A stretch of DNA of 64,000 bases from Clostridia bacterium (lineage in GTDB: Bacteria > Bacillota > Clostridia > Christensenellales > Borkfalkiaceae). Positions 46,565 through 54,297 of the stretch are shown here, one piece after another. The notes beneath the pieces were generated by a model. That model made no database searches. It saw only the letters and a program-made list of their open reading frames with translations, and was not told the DNA's origin. Position 1 is the first letter of the stretch; each line of letters starts with the position of its first letter. The stretch spans positions 1 through 64,000 of the forward strand of contig JAFUJR010000034.1 in NCBI GenBank assembly GCA_017468085.1. Direction: 5' to 3'. Position numbers and translations under genes: made by a program.

Positions 46565-47239
46565 ATGGAAAATATGGTAAACGTATTTCTTTTCGGTAAG
46601 CGTTATCAAGTACCGGAAAGCTTGACGATTATGAAGGCGATGGAATACGCAGGCTATCAACTCGTTCGCGGCTGTGGTTGCAGAAACGGGTTCTGCGGCG
46701 CTTGCGCTACCATTTACCGCATTAAAGGTCAGCAAGAATTAAAAACCTGCCTTGCTTGTCAGCAACAGGTAGAAGAGGGGATGTACGTAGCGACGTTGCC
46801 TTTCTTCCCCTTGGTAAAGCAGGTTTACGACATCAACCAAATCAAGCCTACGCAGCAAATTATGATGCAGCTTTACCCCGAAATTTATTCGTGTATCGGT
46901 TGTAACGCTTGCACCAAGAGCTGCACGCAAGAGCTCAACGTTATGCAATATATTGCATACGCGCAACGCGGCGAGTATGAAAAAGCGGCGGAAGAGAGCT
47001 TCGACTGCGTAATGTGCGGCGTATGTTCTTCCCGTTGCCCCGCAGGTATTTCCCACCCGCAGGTTGCGGTTTTGGCGCGCAGACTTACGGGTAAATATCT
47101 TGCGCCGAAGAGTCAGCATTTGATAAATCGCGTAGCGGAAATCGACGCAGGCGATTGCAAGGCGGCTTTGGAAGCGATCATGAACACGCCTTTGGAAGAA
47201 CAAAAGCATCTCTATAACAATAGAGAAATCGAAAAATAA
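46565..47239 (+). CDS. frdB: Soluble fumarate reductase iron-sulfur subunit
   Basis: Start at ATG 46565 behind TAAGGAGA. 224 residues. N-terminal plant-type 2Fe-2S domain (Cys37/39, Cys44, Cys47, Cys62, Cys65), then two complete 4Fe-4S motifs, Cys110-113-116-120 and Cys148-151-154-158. Quinol-linked FrdB/SdhB has a 3Fe-4S cluster in place of one of these; the full second 4Fe-4S set suits a soluble enzyme such as thiol:fumarate reductase TfrB, but without TfrB's fused HdrB domain, which is here a separate gene. Partner of the flavoprotein 11 bases downstream. Confidence 0.82.
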   Translation: MENMVNVFLFGKRYQVPESLTIMKAMEYAGYQLVRGCGCRNGFCGACATIYRIKGQQELKTCLACQQQVEEGMYVATLPFFPLVKQVYDINQIKPTQQIMMQLYPEIYSCIGCNACTKSCTQELNVMQYIAYAQRGEYEKAAEESFDCVMCGVCSSRCPAGISHPQVAVLARRLTGKYLAPKSQHLINRVAEIDAGDCKAALEAIMNTPLEEQKHLYNNREIEK

Positions 47240-47250
47240 GGAGGTAAGCC

Positions 47251-48855
47251 ATGTATCACTACACAGATGAACAATTACAATCTATGAAGAAAGTGGAAGC
47301 AAGCCGTGCCTCCCGTATCGAAAATCTGCACAAGAGAATGACCGCAGAAGAAAAAGACGCTGTTTTGGCAGAATTTCACCCTGATTATATCACTTCCGCG
47401 TATGAAGAATTGAAAGTAGGGAAAAATAAAGGCGGTAAGGTCTTACACGAGCTTGCAGCTTTGTTGCAAGGTCATTCCCGTATCAAGGATATGAATATTG
47501 ACCTCAGTAAAATCGACTACGACGTGGACGTACTCGTTATCGGCGGCGGCGGCGCTGGTTCGTCCGCGGCTATCGAAGCGCACGAACGCGGCGCAAACGT
47601 TATGATCGCAACCAAGCTCCGTCTTGGCGACGCAAACACGGCGATGGCAGAGGGCGGTATTCAAGCGGCGGATAAACCCAACGACAGCCCTGCTACGCAC
47701 TATCTTGACGCGCTCGGCGGCGGCCACTTTATGAATAAGCCGGAGCTTTTGTATAAGCTCGTAAATGAAGCGCCCGAAGCGATTTTGTGGCTCAATAACC
47801 TCGGCGTTATGTTCGATAAGGAAGAGGACGGTACGATGGTTACGACGCACGGCGGCGGTACTTCCCGTAAGCGTATGCACGCTTGCCGCGACTATTCGGG
47901 TTCGGAAATTATGCGTACCCTCCGCGACGAAGTATTCAACCGCGGTATCACCGTCGTTGACTTTACGTCCGCAATCGAACTCATCAAGGATACGGACGGT
48001 AAAATCGCAGGCGCGGTCTTGATGAACATGGAAACCAAGGAAATTTTGATTGCAAGAGCAAAAACCGTCGTTATCGCAACGGGCGGCGCGGGCAGATTGC
48101 ACTATCAAGGCTTCCCTACGTCCAATCACTACGGCGCAACGGCAGACGGCTTAGTTCTCGCATACAGAGCGGGCGCAAAGTTGCTTTATCCCGAAACGCT
48201 TCAATATCACCCTACGGGCGCGGCAGAGCCTACGCAAATCTACGGCGCGCTCGTAACCGAAAAAGTCCGTTCGCTCGGCGCACAACTCGTCAACAAAGAC
48301 GGCGAGGCGTTCGTGTATTCCTTGGAAACGCGCGACGTAACGGCATCCTCGATTATTCGTGAGTGCAAAGCGCGCGGCAACGGTATCAAGACGACGGACG
48401 GCGAGGGCGTATGGCTGGATACGCCGCTTATCGACATTTTAAACGGCGAAGGCACGATTGAAAAGCGTATTCCCGCAATGCTTCGTATGTTCGGTAAATA
48501 CGGCATCGATATCCGTAAAGAACCCATTTTGATTTACCCCACGCTTCATTACCAAAACGGCGGTATCGACATCGGCGCAAACGGTATGACCTGCATCGAA
48601 AACTTGTACGTAGCAGGCGAAGCGGTAGGCGGTATCCACGGCACGAACCGTTTGATGGGCAACTCTTTGCTCGATATCATCGTATTCGGAAGAAACGCAG
48701 GACAACAGGCAGGCGAAAAGTGGAAGAGCGTTGAGCTTAAAGAGCTTACCCTTTCTCACGTGGACGCGTTTGAAAAGGAACTCGAAGAAGCAGGTATATC
48801 TTCCGACGTATGCTCGCCCAAACTTTTGCCCGATTACAGAAGACAGGCAAACTAA
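47251..48855 (+). CDS. frdA: Fumarate reductase flavoprotein subunit, non-covalent FAD type
   Basis: 534 residues behind AAGGAGG. Residues 1-88 are a helical extension not seen in standard FrdA; the FAD motif VIGGGGAGSSAA follows at 96. Fumarate-site residues are all present: His320 (QYHPTG), Glu337/Arg340 (TEKVRSLGAQL), His433 and Arg467 (GTNRLMGNSL). The histidine that binds FAD covalently in membrane FrdA/SdhA (SHTVAAEGG) is Asn129 here (ANTAMAEGG), so FAD should be bound non-covalently. No membrane anchor subunit is encoded. Reduces fumarate to succinate in the cytoplasm. Alternatives such as L-aspartate oxidase are disfavoured because nadA and nadC are absent. Confidence 0.87.
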   Translation: MYHYTDEQLQSMKKVEASRASRIENLHKRMTAEEKDAVLAEFHPDYITSAYEELKVGKNKGGKVLHELAALLQGHSRIKDMNIDLSKIDYDVDVLVIGGGGAGSSAAIEAHERGANVMIATKLRLGDANTAMAEGGIQAADKPNDSPATHYLDALGGGHFMNKPELLYKLVNEAPEAILWLNNLGVMFDKEEDGTMVTTHGGGTSRKRMHACRDYSGSEIMRTLRDEVFNRGITVVDFTSAIELIKDTDGKIAGAVLMNMETKEILIARAKTVVIATGGAGRLHYQGFPTSNHYGATADGLVLAYRAGAKLLYPETLQYHPTGAAEPTQIYGALVTEKVRSLGAQLVNKDGEAFVYSLETRDVTASSIIRECKARGNGIKTTDGEGVWLDTPLIDILNGEGTIEKRIPAMLRMFGKYGIDIRKEPILIYPTLHYQNGGIDIGANGMTCIENLYVAGEAVGGIHGTNRLMGNSLLDIIVFGRNAGQQAGEKWKSVELKELTLSHVDAFEKELEEAGISSDVCSPKLLPDYRRQAN

Positions 48856-48879
48856 AATAGGGGAATAATAAAATAACTT

Positions 48880-48921
48880 GGACAAAACGCACGAGGTAGT
48901 ACGCTTTGTGCGTTTTCGTCC
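48880..48921 (+). other. Long hairpin between frdA and the transporter gene
   Basis: GGACAAAACGCAC (48880-48892) pairs with GTGCGTTTTcGTCC (48908-48921), a 13-bp stem with one bulge and no T-run. It may stabilise or process the transcript so that the transporter is expressed at a different level from the upstream enzymes. Confidence 0.6.
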
Positions 48922-48946
48922 GTCAAAATATGGAGGTTTAACAAAA

Positions 48947-50209
48947 ATGTATTTTTATGAGGTATTAAATTCCTTGCTGATACCTTTGTTTGTCGCGCTT
49001 TTTGTTATTGTATTCGGTTTACTTATCGGCAAAATCGAAATCAAAGGCGTTTCGCTCGGTACGGCAGGAGTTTTGCTCGTCGCTATTTTGGTCGGCGTGG
49101 TATTCTCGTTCGTTCCGTCGTTTACAATCGGCGGGAAAGAAATCGTCCTTTGGAGCGTAGCGGAAAAATTCAAAGTAACGATTGACGGCGTTGAAAAAAC
49201 TTTCTCGACTTTCTCTACGCAGAGCGTATACGACACTATTTCCAAGCTTGGTACGGTATTATTCGTAACGGCAGTCGGACTTATCGCAGGTCCTAAATTC
49301 TTCCGTTCTTTCAATAAGAGCATGATGTCCTACGTAGCGATGGGCGCGGTAATCGTTATTATCGGCGTTGGTATCACGGTTGCGCTTGCGGCTATCGACG
49401 GCAGTATGAATATCGGTATGGCAACGGGCTTGCTTTCGGGTTCGCTTACGTCTACGCCCGCGTTCTCTGCGGCAAAGGAATCGGCAGGCAAACTTGCGGA
49501 CGACGTTATCGCAGGCTATGGTATCGGCTATTTGTACGGCGTGCTCGGCGTAGTGCTTTTCGTGCAGATTATGCCTAAAATTTTGAAGGTGGACATTGCA
49601 AAGGAAAGAGAGAGTTTCGTTGCGGCAAACACCTTGCAAATCAAGGACGACGGCAAAAAACGTATTCAAATTGATGAATTCGGTTTCTTCCCGTTCATTA
49701 CGACGGCGGTTTTGGGCTTGCTTATCGGCTGTATCAAAGTGCCTATCGGCGGCGGCAACTATTTCAGTTTCGGTTCGTCGGGCGGTACGCTTATCGCAGG
49801 TCTTATCGTAGGGCATTTCGGACACTTTGGTAAAATCGATATGAAGGTTTCCAAAGAAAGTTTGAATTTCTTCCGTGAACTTGGTTTGATTTTGTTCCTC
49901 GTCGGCGCAGGTATTCCCGGCGGCGTGAACTTCATTTCCGCGTTCCATTGGAAGTATATTTTGTACGGAATCGTAATGGCAACCGTGCCTATGGTCGTTG
50001 GTTTTATTCTTGGTAAGTTCGTTTTCAAACTTTCCATTTTCAACAACTTGGGCTCTATCACGGGCGGTATGACTTCTACGCCGGCGCTCGGTTCGCTCAT
50101 TTCCGTGGCGGGTACGGACGACGTTTCTTCTGCATATGCGGCAACCTATCCGTTTGCATTGGTGCTTATCGTAGTATCGTGTAATTTGCTTGTATTGTTG
50201 CCTATTTAA
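48947..50209 (+). CDS. AspT/YidE (AAE) family transporter, candidate succinate exporter
   Basis: Start ATG 48947 with GGAGGT at 48932-48937; the longer frame from 48878 passes through the hairpin. 420 residues, about ten membrane segments, two homologous halves each with the family signature (GSLTSTPAFSAAKE and GGMTSTPALGSL). AspT itself and its relatives carry a large cytoplasmic loop with TrkA-C domains; this loop is largely missing. The family includes aspartate:alanine exchangers and the Corynebacterium succinate exporter SucE. The operon ends in succinate formation, so succinate export or aspartate/succinate exchange is the inferred role. Confidence 0.8.
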   Translation: MYFYEVLNSLLIPLFVALFVIVFGLLIGKIEIKGVSLGTAGVLLVAILVGVVFSFVPSFTIGGKEIVLWSVAEKFKVTIDGVEKTFSTFSTQSVYDTISKLGTVLFVTAVGLIAGPKFFRSFNKSMMSYVAMGAVIVIIGVGITVALAAIDGSMNIGMATGLLSGSLTSTPAFSAAKESAGKLADDVIAGYGIGYLYGVLGVVLFVQIMPKILKVDIAKERESFVAANTLQIKDDGKKRIQIDEFGFFPFITTAVLGLLIGCIKVPIGGGNYFSFGSSGGTLIAGLIVGHFGHFGKIDMKVSKESLNFFRELGLILFLVGAGIPGGVNFISAFHWKYILYGIVMATVPMVVGFILGKFVFKLSIFNNLGSITGGMTSTPALGSLISVAGTDDVSSAYAATYPFALVLIVVSCNLLVLLPI

Positions 50210-50227
50210 CAGAGATAAATTAAAAAG

Positions 50228-50257
50228 AAAATCGCGAGAATTTTCTCGCGATTTTTT
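50228..50257. terminator. Bidirectional terminator of the malate-to-succinate operon and dgk gene
   Basis: Perfect stem AAAATCGCGAGAA / TTCTCGCGATTTT flanked by T-runs in both directions. Confidence 0.9.
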
Positions 50258-51170
50258 ATATGCGCTTTAAGTTTTGGGGCACAATCATGTTTATTTTCTT
50301 AGGTACGACTTCTACGTGGATTTTTCCGTTACAGCCTTTTTCGCCGTCGAAATTCCACACAACGTCGTCGGCTACGTCCACGTCAAAGCTCGTTCCTTCA
50401 AGGTGAAGCAGACTTTCGTTTTTTACACGCCGTCTGCCAAATAGGAAGAGGACTGCCATAACAAGCAAGGAAATAAACTTTTTTAAAGGACCGCCCTTAG
50501 CTTTTTTCTCTTCTTTGATAACGGTAACCTCAATTTTCCCGTCTTGCAGGCTTGCAAGCTCGTTTACCTTAAAACCCGAAACGTAACGGCTGTTGATAAA
50601 CAAAATCAGCATACCCTGCATACGTTGCTTTTCCGATTTGCAATCGATGTCAAAGAAATCGAAATTGAAGTTGTGTTTGATACCTTCTACGTAATAGGCG
50701 AGTTTGCCAACGCTGTTTTTGTCAATCTGCGGCGTGTTGTAGGTCGCGCTTGTAAACGCGCCCGCCGCAACCACGTACATTGCGTAATGGTCGTTGACTT
50801 TCATGCAGTCCAGCATCTCATTTTTGCCCGTTTTGATAACTTTTAAGGCTTTTTTGATATTGCACGGAATTTGCAGAGTATGCGCAATGTCGTTTACCGT
50901 TCCGCTGGGAATATATCCAAGCTCGGGCAGGTTGTCAAGGTCGGCAATACCTTGCAAAACTTCATTAAACGAGCCGTCTCCGCCCGAAAATACAATCGCG
51001 TCGTATTTACCGACAGCCTCGCGGGCGGCGCGTTTCATGTCGCCCGAATATTGCGTTGCATATACGGTAACGTCGTCGTATTTTTCAGCAAGATTTTTGG
51101 TGATTAAATGTAATTTTTTATGAATTTTACCTCGCCCACTGACGGGATTATAAATAAAAATACAATTCAT
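50256..51170 (-). CDS. Diacylglycerol/lipid kinase family protein (DgkB/YegS-like)
   Basis: 304 residues, typical length. NPVSGRGK at the N-terminus, catalytic GGDGSFNEVLQG, and PSGTVNDIAHTL (usually GTxNDFA) in the nucleotide site. A hydrophobic stretch (FISLLVMAVLFLFG) near residues 230-245 is a possible membrane-contact segment. It phosphorylates diacylglycerol or a similar lipid at the membrane; the exact lipid is unknown. Monocistronic and convergent with the transporter gene. Confidence 0.87.
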   Translation of the reverse strand: MNCIFIYNPVSGRGKIHKKLHLITKNLAEKYDDVTVYATQYSGDMKRAAREAVGKYDAIVFSGGDGSFNEVLQGIADLDNLPELGYIPSGTVNDIAHTLQIPCNIKKALKVIKTGKNEMLDCMKVNDHYAMYVVAAGAFTSATYNTPQIDKNSVGKLAYYVEGIKHNFNFDFFDIDCKSEKQRMQGMLILFINSRYVSGFKVNELASLQDGKIEVTVIKEEKKAKGGPLKKFISLLVMAVLFLFGRRRVKNESLLHLEGTSFDVDVADDVVWNFDGEKGCNGKIHVEVVPKKINMIVPQNLKRI

Positions 51171-51510
51171 TTCTTGACTTCTGACCGCCTTTAAGTAAAA
51201 TTATTTCGTCCTTTACTATAAAGAGTATTTGCAACAATAATAGTATAATACTTTTCCTCTAAAATTGCAAGATAATTTCCATGAAATTACGGTGAAATTT
51301 TTATAGGAAGAGGGAAACCCTCAAATTCCTCTCAAAATCGTGTAACAACAGAAATAGGGATTTGCGCCTTTAGCGGCGCGCCCCGCTCGGCAATTATTAA
51401 TTGCCGCCTTTGCCTGATGGGTATGCGCTTATTCTAACTAACATAGGCAAAGCACCCACTCCCGTTCGCGGCTCCCACCCTCAAACCCCTCTCAAAATAA
51501 CATAACAACA
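51171..51510. other. Gene-free region with imperfect direct repeats and palindromes next to tRNA-Ser
   Basis: 51171-51300 is the A/T-rich upstream region of the lipid kinase. Two 44-base direct repeats, at 51318-51361 and 51478-51521, match at about 36 of 44 positions. Between them lie a perfect palindrome CGGCAATTA-t-TAATTGCCG, arms TTTGCCT/AGGCAAA and arms AGCGG/CCGCT. No coding frame is credible. It resembles a tRNA-linked repeat element. Confidence 0.55.
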
Positions 51511-51544
51511 GAAAAAGAGATACCCGTTGGGGTATCTCTTTTTC
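51511..51544. terminator. Symmetrical terminator downstream of tRNA-Ser
   Basis: AAAAAGAGATACCC / GGGTATCTCTTTTT with gttg loop. Directly follows the tRNA 3' end on the minus strand and can also work in the plus direction. Confidence 0.85.
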
Positions 51545-51634
51545 TGGCGCAGAGAGAGGGATTTGAACCCTCGTATACATTCCTGCATAACACGATTTCG
51601 AATCGTGCGCGTTCAGCCGCTCCGCCATCTCTGC
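51545..51634 (-). tRNA. tRNA-Ser (anticodon CGA)
   Basis: On the minus strand the acceptor arms GCAGAGA/TCTCTGC pair, with encoded G-CCA end. The anticodon stem CACGA/TCGTG holds loop TTCGAAA, giving CGA, which reads UCG. A long variable arm of class II type and a T-arm GAGGGTTCAAATCCCTC are present. The minus-strand promoter is at 51647-51675. Confidence 0.95.
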
Positions 51635-51646
51635 AACAGCTTTTAT

Positions 51647-51675
51647 ATTATATCCTATTCTTTGTCAAAATGCAA
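51647..51675 (-). promoter_or_regulatory. Promoter of tRNA-Ser
   Basis: On the minus strand TTGCAT (51670-51675), 17-base spacer, TATAAT (51647-51652), just before the tRNA 5' end. Confidence 0.7.
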
Positions 51676-51727
51676 GTGTTTTTTACGCGCTTTTCCGTTT
51701 TTCTTTTTAATAACTTTTCTCAAATCG

Positions 51728-51764
51728 CAAAAAATACGCAGGCAACTCTGCAAAAGAATTGTCT
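51728..51764 (-). terminator. Terminator of pyruvate kinase gene
   Basis: On the minus strand CGCAGACAA / TTGCCTGCG, one G-T pair, then a T-rich run. Confidence 0.65.
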
Positions 51765-51794
51765 GCGCTTAAAATTTATCAAAAAGGGGAGTGG

Positions 51795-53201
51795 CTAAAT
51801 CTTTTCTACGTTGATAAGGTTGGAATTGCCGCTCTTGCCGTTCGGCGTACCGCCCGTAATAACGATGGTATCGCCTTTTTTCACCAAACCGCTGTTTTTT
51901 GCAATCTGTTTTGCGAAATAGAACAGAATATCAATCGACGAATATTCATCGGTAATCGCGGGCAAAACGCCCCAACTCAAAGCAAGCTGTCTGTATGCAT
52001 GGACGTCCGTCGTAATACCGATGATGTTGATATTGGGACGGAAACGGGAAACCTTCCGCGCCGTGCCGCCCGTACGCGTGCAAACGACGATGGCACTTGC
52101 TTTTAGGTCTTTTGCAAGGGTGGCCGCCGAGTGCGACAACGCCTCTGAGGTCGTGTTTATTTCAAAGTTATCAATCGTTTGAATATATTCGATATGCTCT
52201 TCTGCGTGCTCTACGATTTTCGCCATTGCGTTGACCGATTGTACGGGATATTTACCCGCCGCGGTCTCTCCCGAAAGCATAACGGCGGAAGTACCGTCGT
52301 ATACTGCGTTTGCAACGTCGGAAATTTCCGCACGGGTGGGACGGAGATTGTAAATCATCGATTCCAACATTTCCGTCGCCGTAATAACGCGCTTTCCGTG
52401 GATACGGCATTGGTTAATAATATATTTTTGTACGTTGGGAAGCTCAACGTAGGGGATTTCCACGCCAAGGTCGCCGCGCGCAACCATAATCCCATCGGAA
52501 ACCTGCATAATTTCCAACAAATTATTCACGCCCGCGCGGTTTTCAATTTTTGCAATGACGTCGATATCCTTACCGCCGTTTTCCGCAAGGAATTTTTTCG
52601 CGTCAAGCACGTCCTGTGCCTTGGAAACAAAGGAAAGGGCGACGAAATCCACGTCTTGCTCGATGCCGAAAAGTAAATCCGCCTTATCTTGCTCGGAAAG
52701 GAATTCCAAGTGTAATTCCTTATCGGGGAAGAACATTGATTTATTACTGGAAAGCTCACCGCCGATTTCCACAACGCAATGTACGTTCGGCTTTTCTACC
52801 GACGTAACGCGGAATACGACAAGCCCGTTGTTCAAAAGAATTTTATCGCCTTCCGCTAAATCCTCGCAAATGCCTTGGTAAGATACGCTCACGCGCGAGA
52901 TATCGCCTTCAATTTGTTCGGTTGTAAAGGTGAAGGAATCGCCGTTTTTCAGCTCGATTTTTCCGCCTTTAAAAGAACGAATTCTAAATTCAGGTCCTTT
53001 AGTATCTAACAAAATGGGAAGGGGAAGCTTCTTTTCTTCACGTACCTCTTTAATCATTTTTATTTTTTTTGCAAAGTCCTCGTGCGTACCGTGAGAAAAG
53101 TTTAAGCGAACGACGTCCATACCCGATTCCGCCATTTTTGCAAACGTTTCTTTGCTTTCACTGCTTGGACCAATTGTACAAATTATCTTTGTTTTTTTCA
53201 T
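51795..53201 (-). CDS. pyk: Pyruvate kinase
   Basis: 468 residues. IICTIGPSS and VVRLNFSHG at the N-terminus; active-site lysine in DVIAKIENRAGV; MVARGDLGVEIP; potassium and phosphate residues as in type I kinases. It lacks the extra C-terminal PEP-utiliser domain found in Bacillus pyruvate kinase. Converts PEP and ADP to pyruvate and ATP, cytoplasmic tetramer. Many clostridia place pyk directly after pfkA; here it is separate. A small hairpin (CGATTTT/AAAATCG) lies in its leader near 53232-53252. Confidence 0.96.
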   Translation of the reverse strand: MKKTKIICTIGPSSESKETFAKMAESGMDVVRLNFSHGTHEDFAKKIKMIKEVREEKKLPLPILLDTKGPEFRIRSFKGGKIELKNGDSFTFTTEQIEGDISRVSVSYQGICEDLAEGDKILLNNGLVVFRVTSVEKPNVHCVVEIGGELSSNKSMFFPDKELHLEFLSEQDKADLLFGIEQDVDFVALSFVSKAQDVLDAKKFLAENGGKDIDVIAKIENRAGVNNLLEIMQVSDGIMVARGDLGVEIPYVELPNVQKYIINQCRIHGKRVITATEMLESMIYNLRPTRAEISDVANAVYDGTSAVMLSGETAAGKYPVQSVNAMAKIVEHAEEHIEYIQTIDNFEINTTSEALSHSAATLAKDLKASAIVVCTRTGGTARKVSRFRPNINIIGITTDVHAYRQLALSWGVLPAITDEYSSIDILFYFAKQIAKNSGLVKKGDTIVITGGTPNGKSGNSNLINVEKI

Positions 53202-53349
53202 AGTTTACCTCTCACAAAAGGCGCAAAATTCACCGATTTTCCAAAAAATCGACAACTCTCACCCATTATATTATTTAAGATTACTTCCATTTTACTCTTT
53301 TTTATTTAAAAAAGCAAGAAAAATAGGTGCATTTTTTTTAAAAAAGTGC

Positions 53350-53355
53350 TATAAT
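53350..53355 (+). promoter_or_regulatory. -10 element of the RNase P RNA gene
   Basis: Exact TATAAT 7 bases before the RNA 5' end; the -35 region (GTGCAT) is weak. Confidence 0.6.
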
Positions 53356-53361
53356 ATATTT

Positions 53362-53754
53362 GATTTGAGTTTGTTATACGGTTGCGGGGTCTTTTATAGA
53401 CCATGAGGAAAGTCCGAGCAGCATAGGACAGGGTGCCTGATAACGTCAGGTGAGGGCGACCTTAAGGATAGTGCAACAGAAATAAACCGCCGCAAAAGGC
53501 TTAACTTCGGTTTTGAACGGCTCGTCAACGAGCTTACCCGGTTGCGGTAAGGATGGAAAGGCGAGGTAAGAGCTCACCGATACCGTGGTAACACGGTATG
53601 CCATGTAAACCCCACTCGCTGCAAGATTGGGTGATCGTCAATAGGGCTGTCCGTCCGACGATTTACCGTGAATATCGCTTGAGCTTATCGGCGACGGTAA
53701 GCCTAGATAAATGACCGTACACGACAGAACTCGGCTTACAGACAGACTCAAATC
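53362..53754 (+). ncRNA. rnpB: RNase P RNA, class A
   Basis: Conserved stretches are present in order: GAGGAAAGTCCGAGC, ACAGGGTGCCTGATAACG, AGTGCAACAGAAATAAACCGCC, GGTAAGGATGGAAAGG, AGATAAATGACCGTACACG and ACAGAACTCGGCTTA. The ends pair (GATTTGAG with CTCAAATC), defining about 393 nucleotides. It is the catalytic RNA that matures tRNA 5' ends. The overall form is class A (ancestral), not the class B of Bacillus. Confidence 0.96.
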
Positions 53755-53767
53755 TTTTTAGAAAAAT

Positions 53768-53797
53768 AAGGAGGGGATAAAACCTCTTCTTTTTTTC
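53768..53797 (+). terminator. Probable terminator of rnpB
   Basis: Weak stem AAGGAGG / CCTCTT followed by a seven-T run. Confidence 0.5.
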
Positions 53798-53825
53798 ACA
53801 AAAAAATAATTACGTGCATACGATA
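53798..53825 (+). promoter_or_regulatory. Candidate SigK-type (mother cell) promoter
   Basis: CATACGATA (53817-53825) fits the CATAnnnTA -10 element of late mother-cell sigma factors, with AC (53798-53799) 17 bases upstream as in SigK promoters. The -10 also lies in a palindrome CATAC/GTATG. The AAGGA and ATG of the Cys-rich gene follow at suitable distance. Confidence 0.4.
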
Positions 53826-53870
53826 TAGTATGAGGCTTTCCTCAAATACACAAGAAGGACTTGAAATACT

Positions 53871-54254
53871 ATGTGCAATTATTGTCAAACGGGTTCCGTT
53901 TTTTCCAATTCCTGCGGATGTAATTCGCAGTGGCGCGTACAGCGTATTTGCTATGATAGAAACGGGAATATTCACGTAATCTTCAGCAACGGTTATACTT
54001 GCCGTCGGATTACTTGCGGAGTAAGGCAGAACAATTCTTGGTGGAACGAAGCGAATACGACTGCAACGAACGGTAACGGCTGTTCTTGCGGCTGTGCAAA
54101 CGATACGGCTGAAACGAGCGGCGATAGCTGTTTTGGCAGCTGTGCAAGAAACGCAACGGCGCAGAACACGGATTCGTATTACGCAAGGTTATACGGCTTG
54201 TACTCGGGCACCAACGGCAGATCTTGCTGCTGTGGCGGCTACACTGCACTCTAA
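53871..54254 (+). CDS. Cysteine-rich, lysine-free hypothetical protein (possible spore protein)
   Basis: 127 residues with 15 cysteines in clusters (SCGC, CSCGC, SCFGSC, SCCCGG) and no lysine or proline. Asn, Gly, Ser and Thr dominate; there is no signal peptide. The middle includes a more ordered stretch RICYDRNGNIHVIFSNG. AAGGA lies about 12 bases before ATG 53871. A SigK-like promoter precedes it and a good terminator follows. Composition and promoter suggest a cross-linked spore-coat or crust protein, but I do not recognise the family. Confidence 0.6.
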   Translation: MCNYCQTGSVFSNSCGCNSQWRVQRICYDRNGNIHVIFSNGYTCRRITCGVRQNNSWWNEANTTATNGNGCSCGCANDTAETSGDSCFGSCARNATAQNTDSYYARLYGLYSGTNGRSCCCGGYTAL

Positions 54255-54261
54255 AAGATAA

Positions 54262-54297
54262 AAAGCGGCGGAAGAACTCCGTCGCTTCATTTTTTTT
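54262..54297 (+). terminator. Terminator of the Cys-rich gene
   Basis: Stem AAGCGgCGGA / TCCGtCGCTT followed by a run of Ts. Confidence 0.8.

Noticed and set aside
47251-48855. L-aspartate oxidase (NadB)
   Set aside because: Shares fold and non-covalent FAD, but has a dedicated Fe-S partner, lies by fumarase, and no nadA/nadC are near.
51434-51628. 64-residue minus-strand open frame over tRNA-Ser
   Set aside because: It translates the tRNA gene and its terminator; reading frames across tRNA genes commonly produce such spurious proteins.
51527-51772. 81-residue plus-strand open frame over the antisense of tRNA-Ser
   Set aside because: Also an artefact of the tRNA sequence; no ribosome site.
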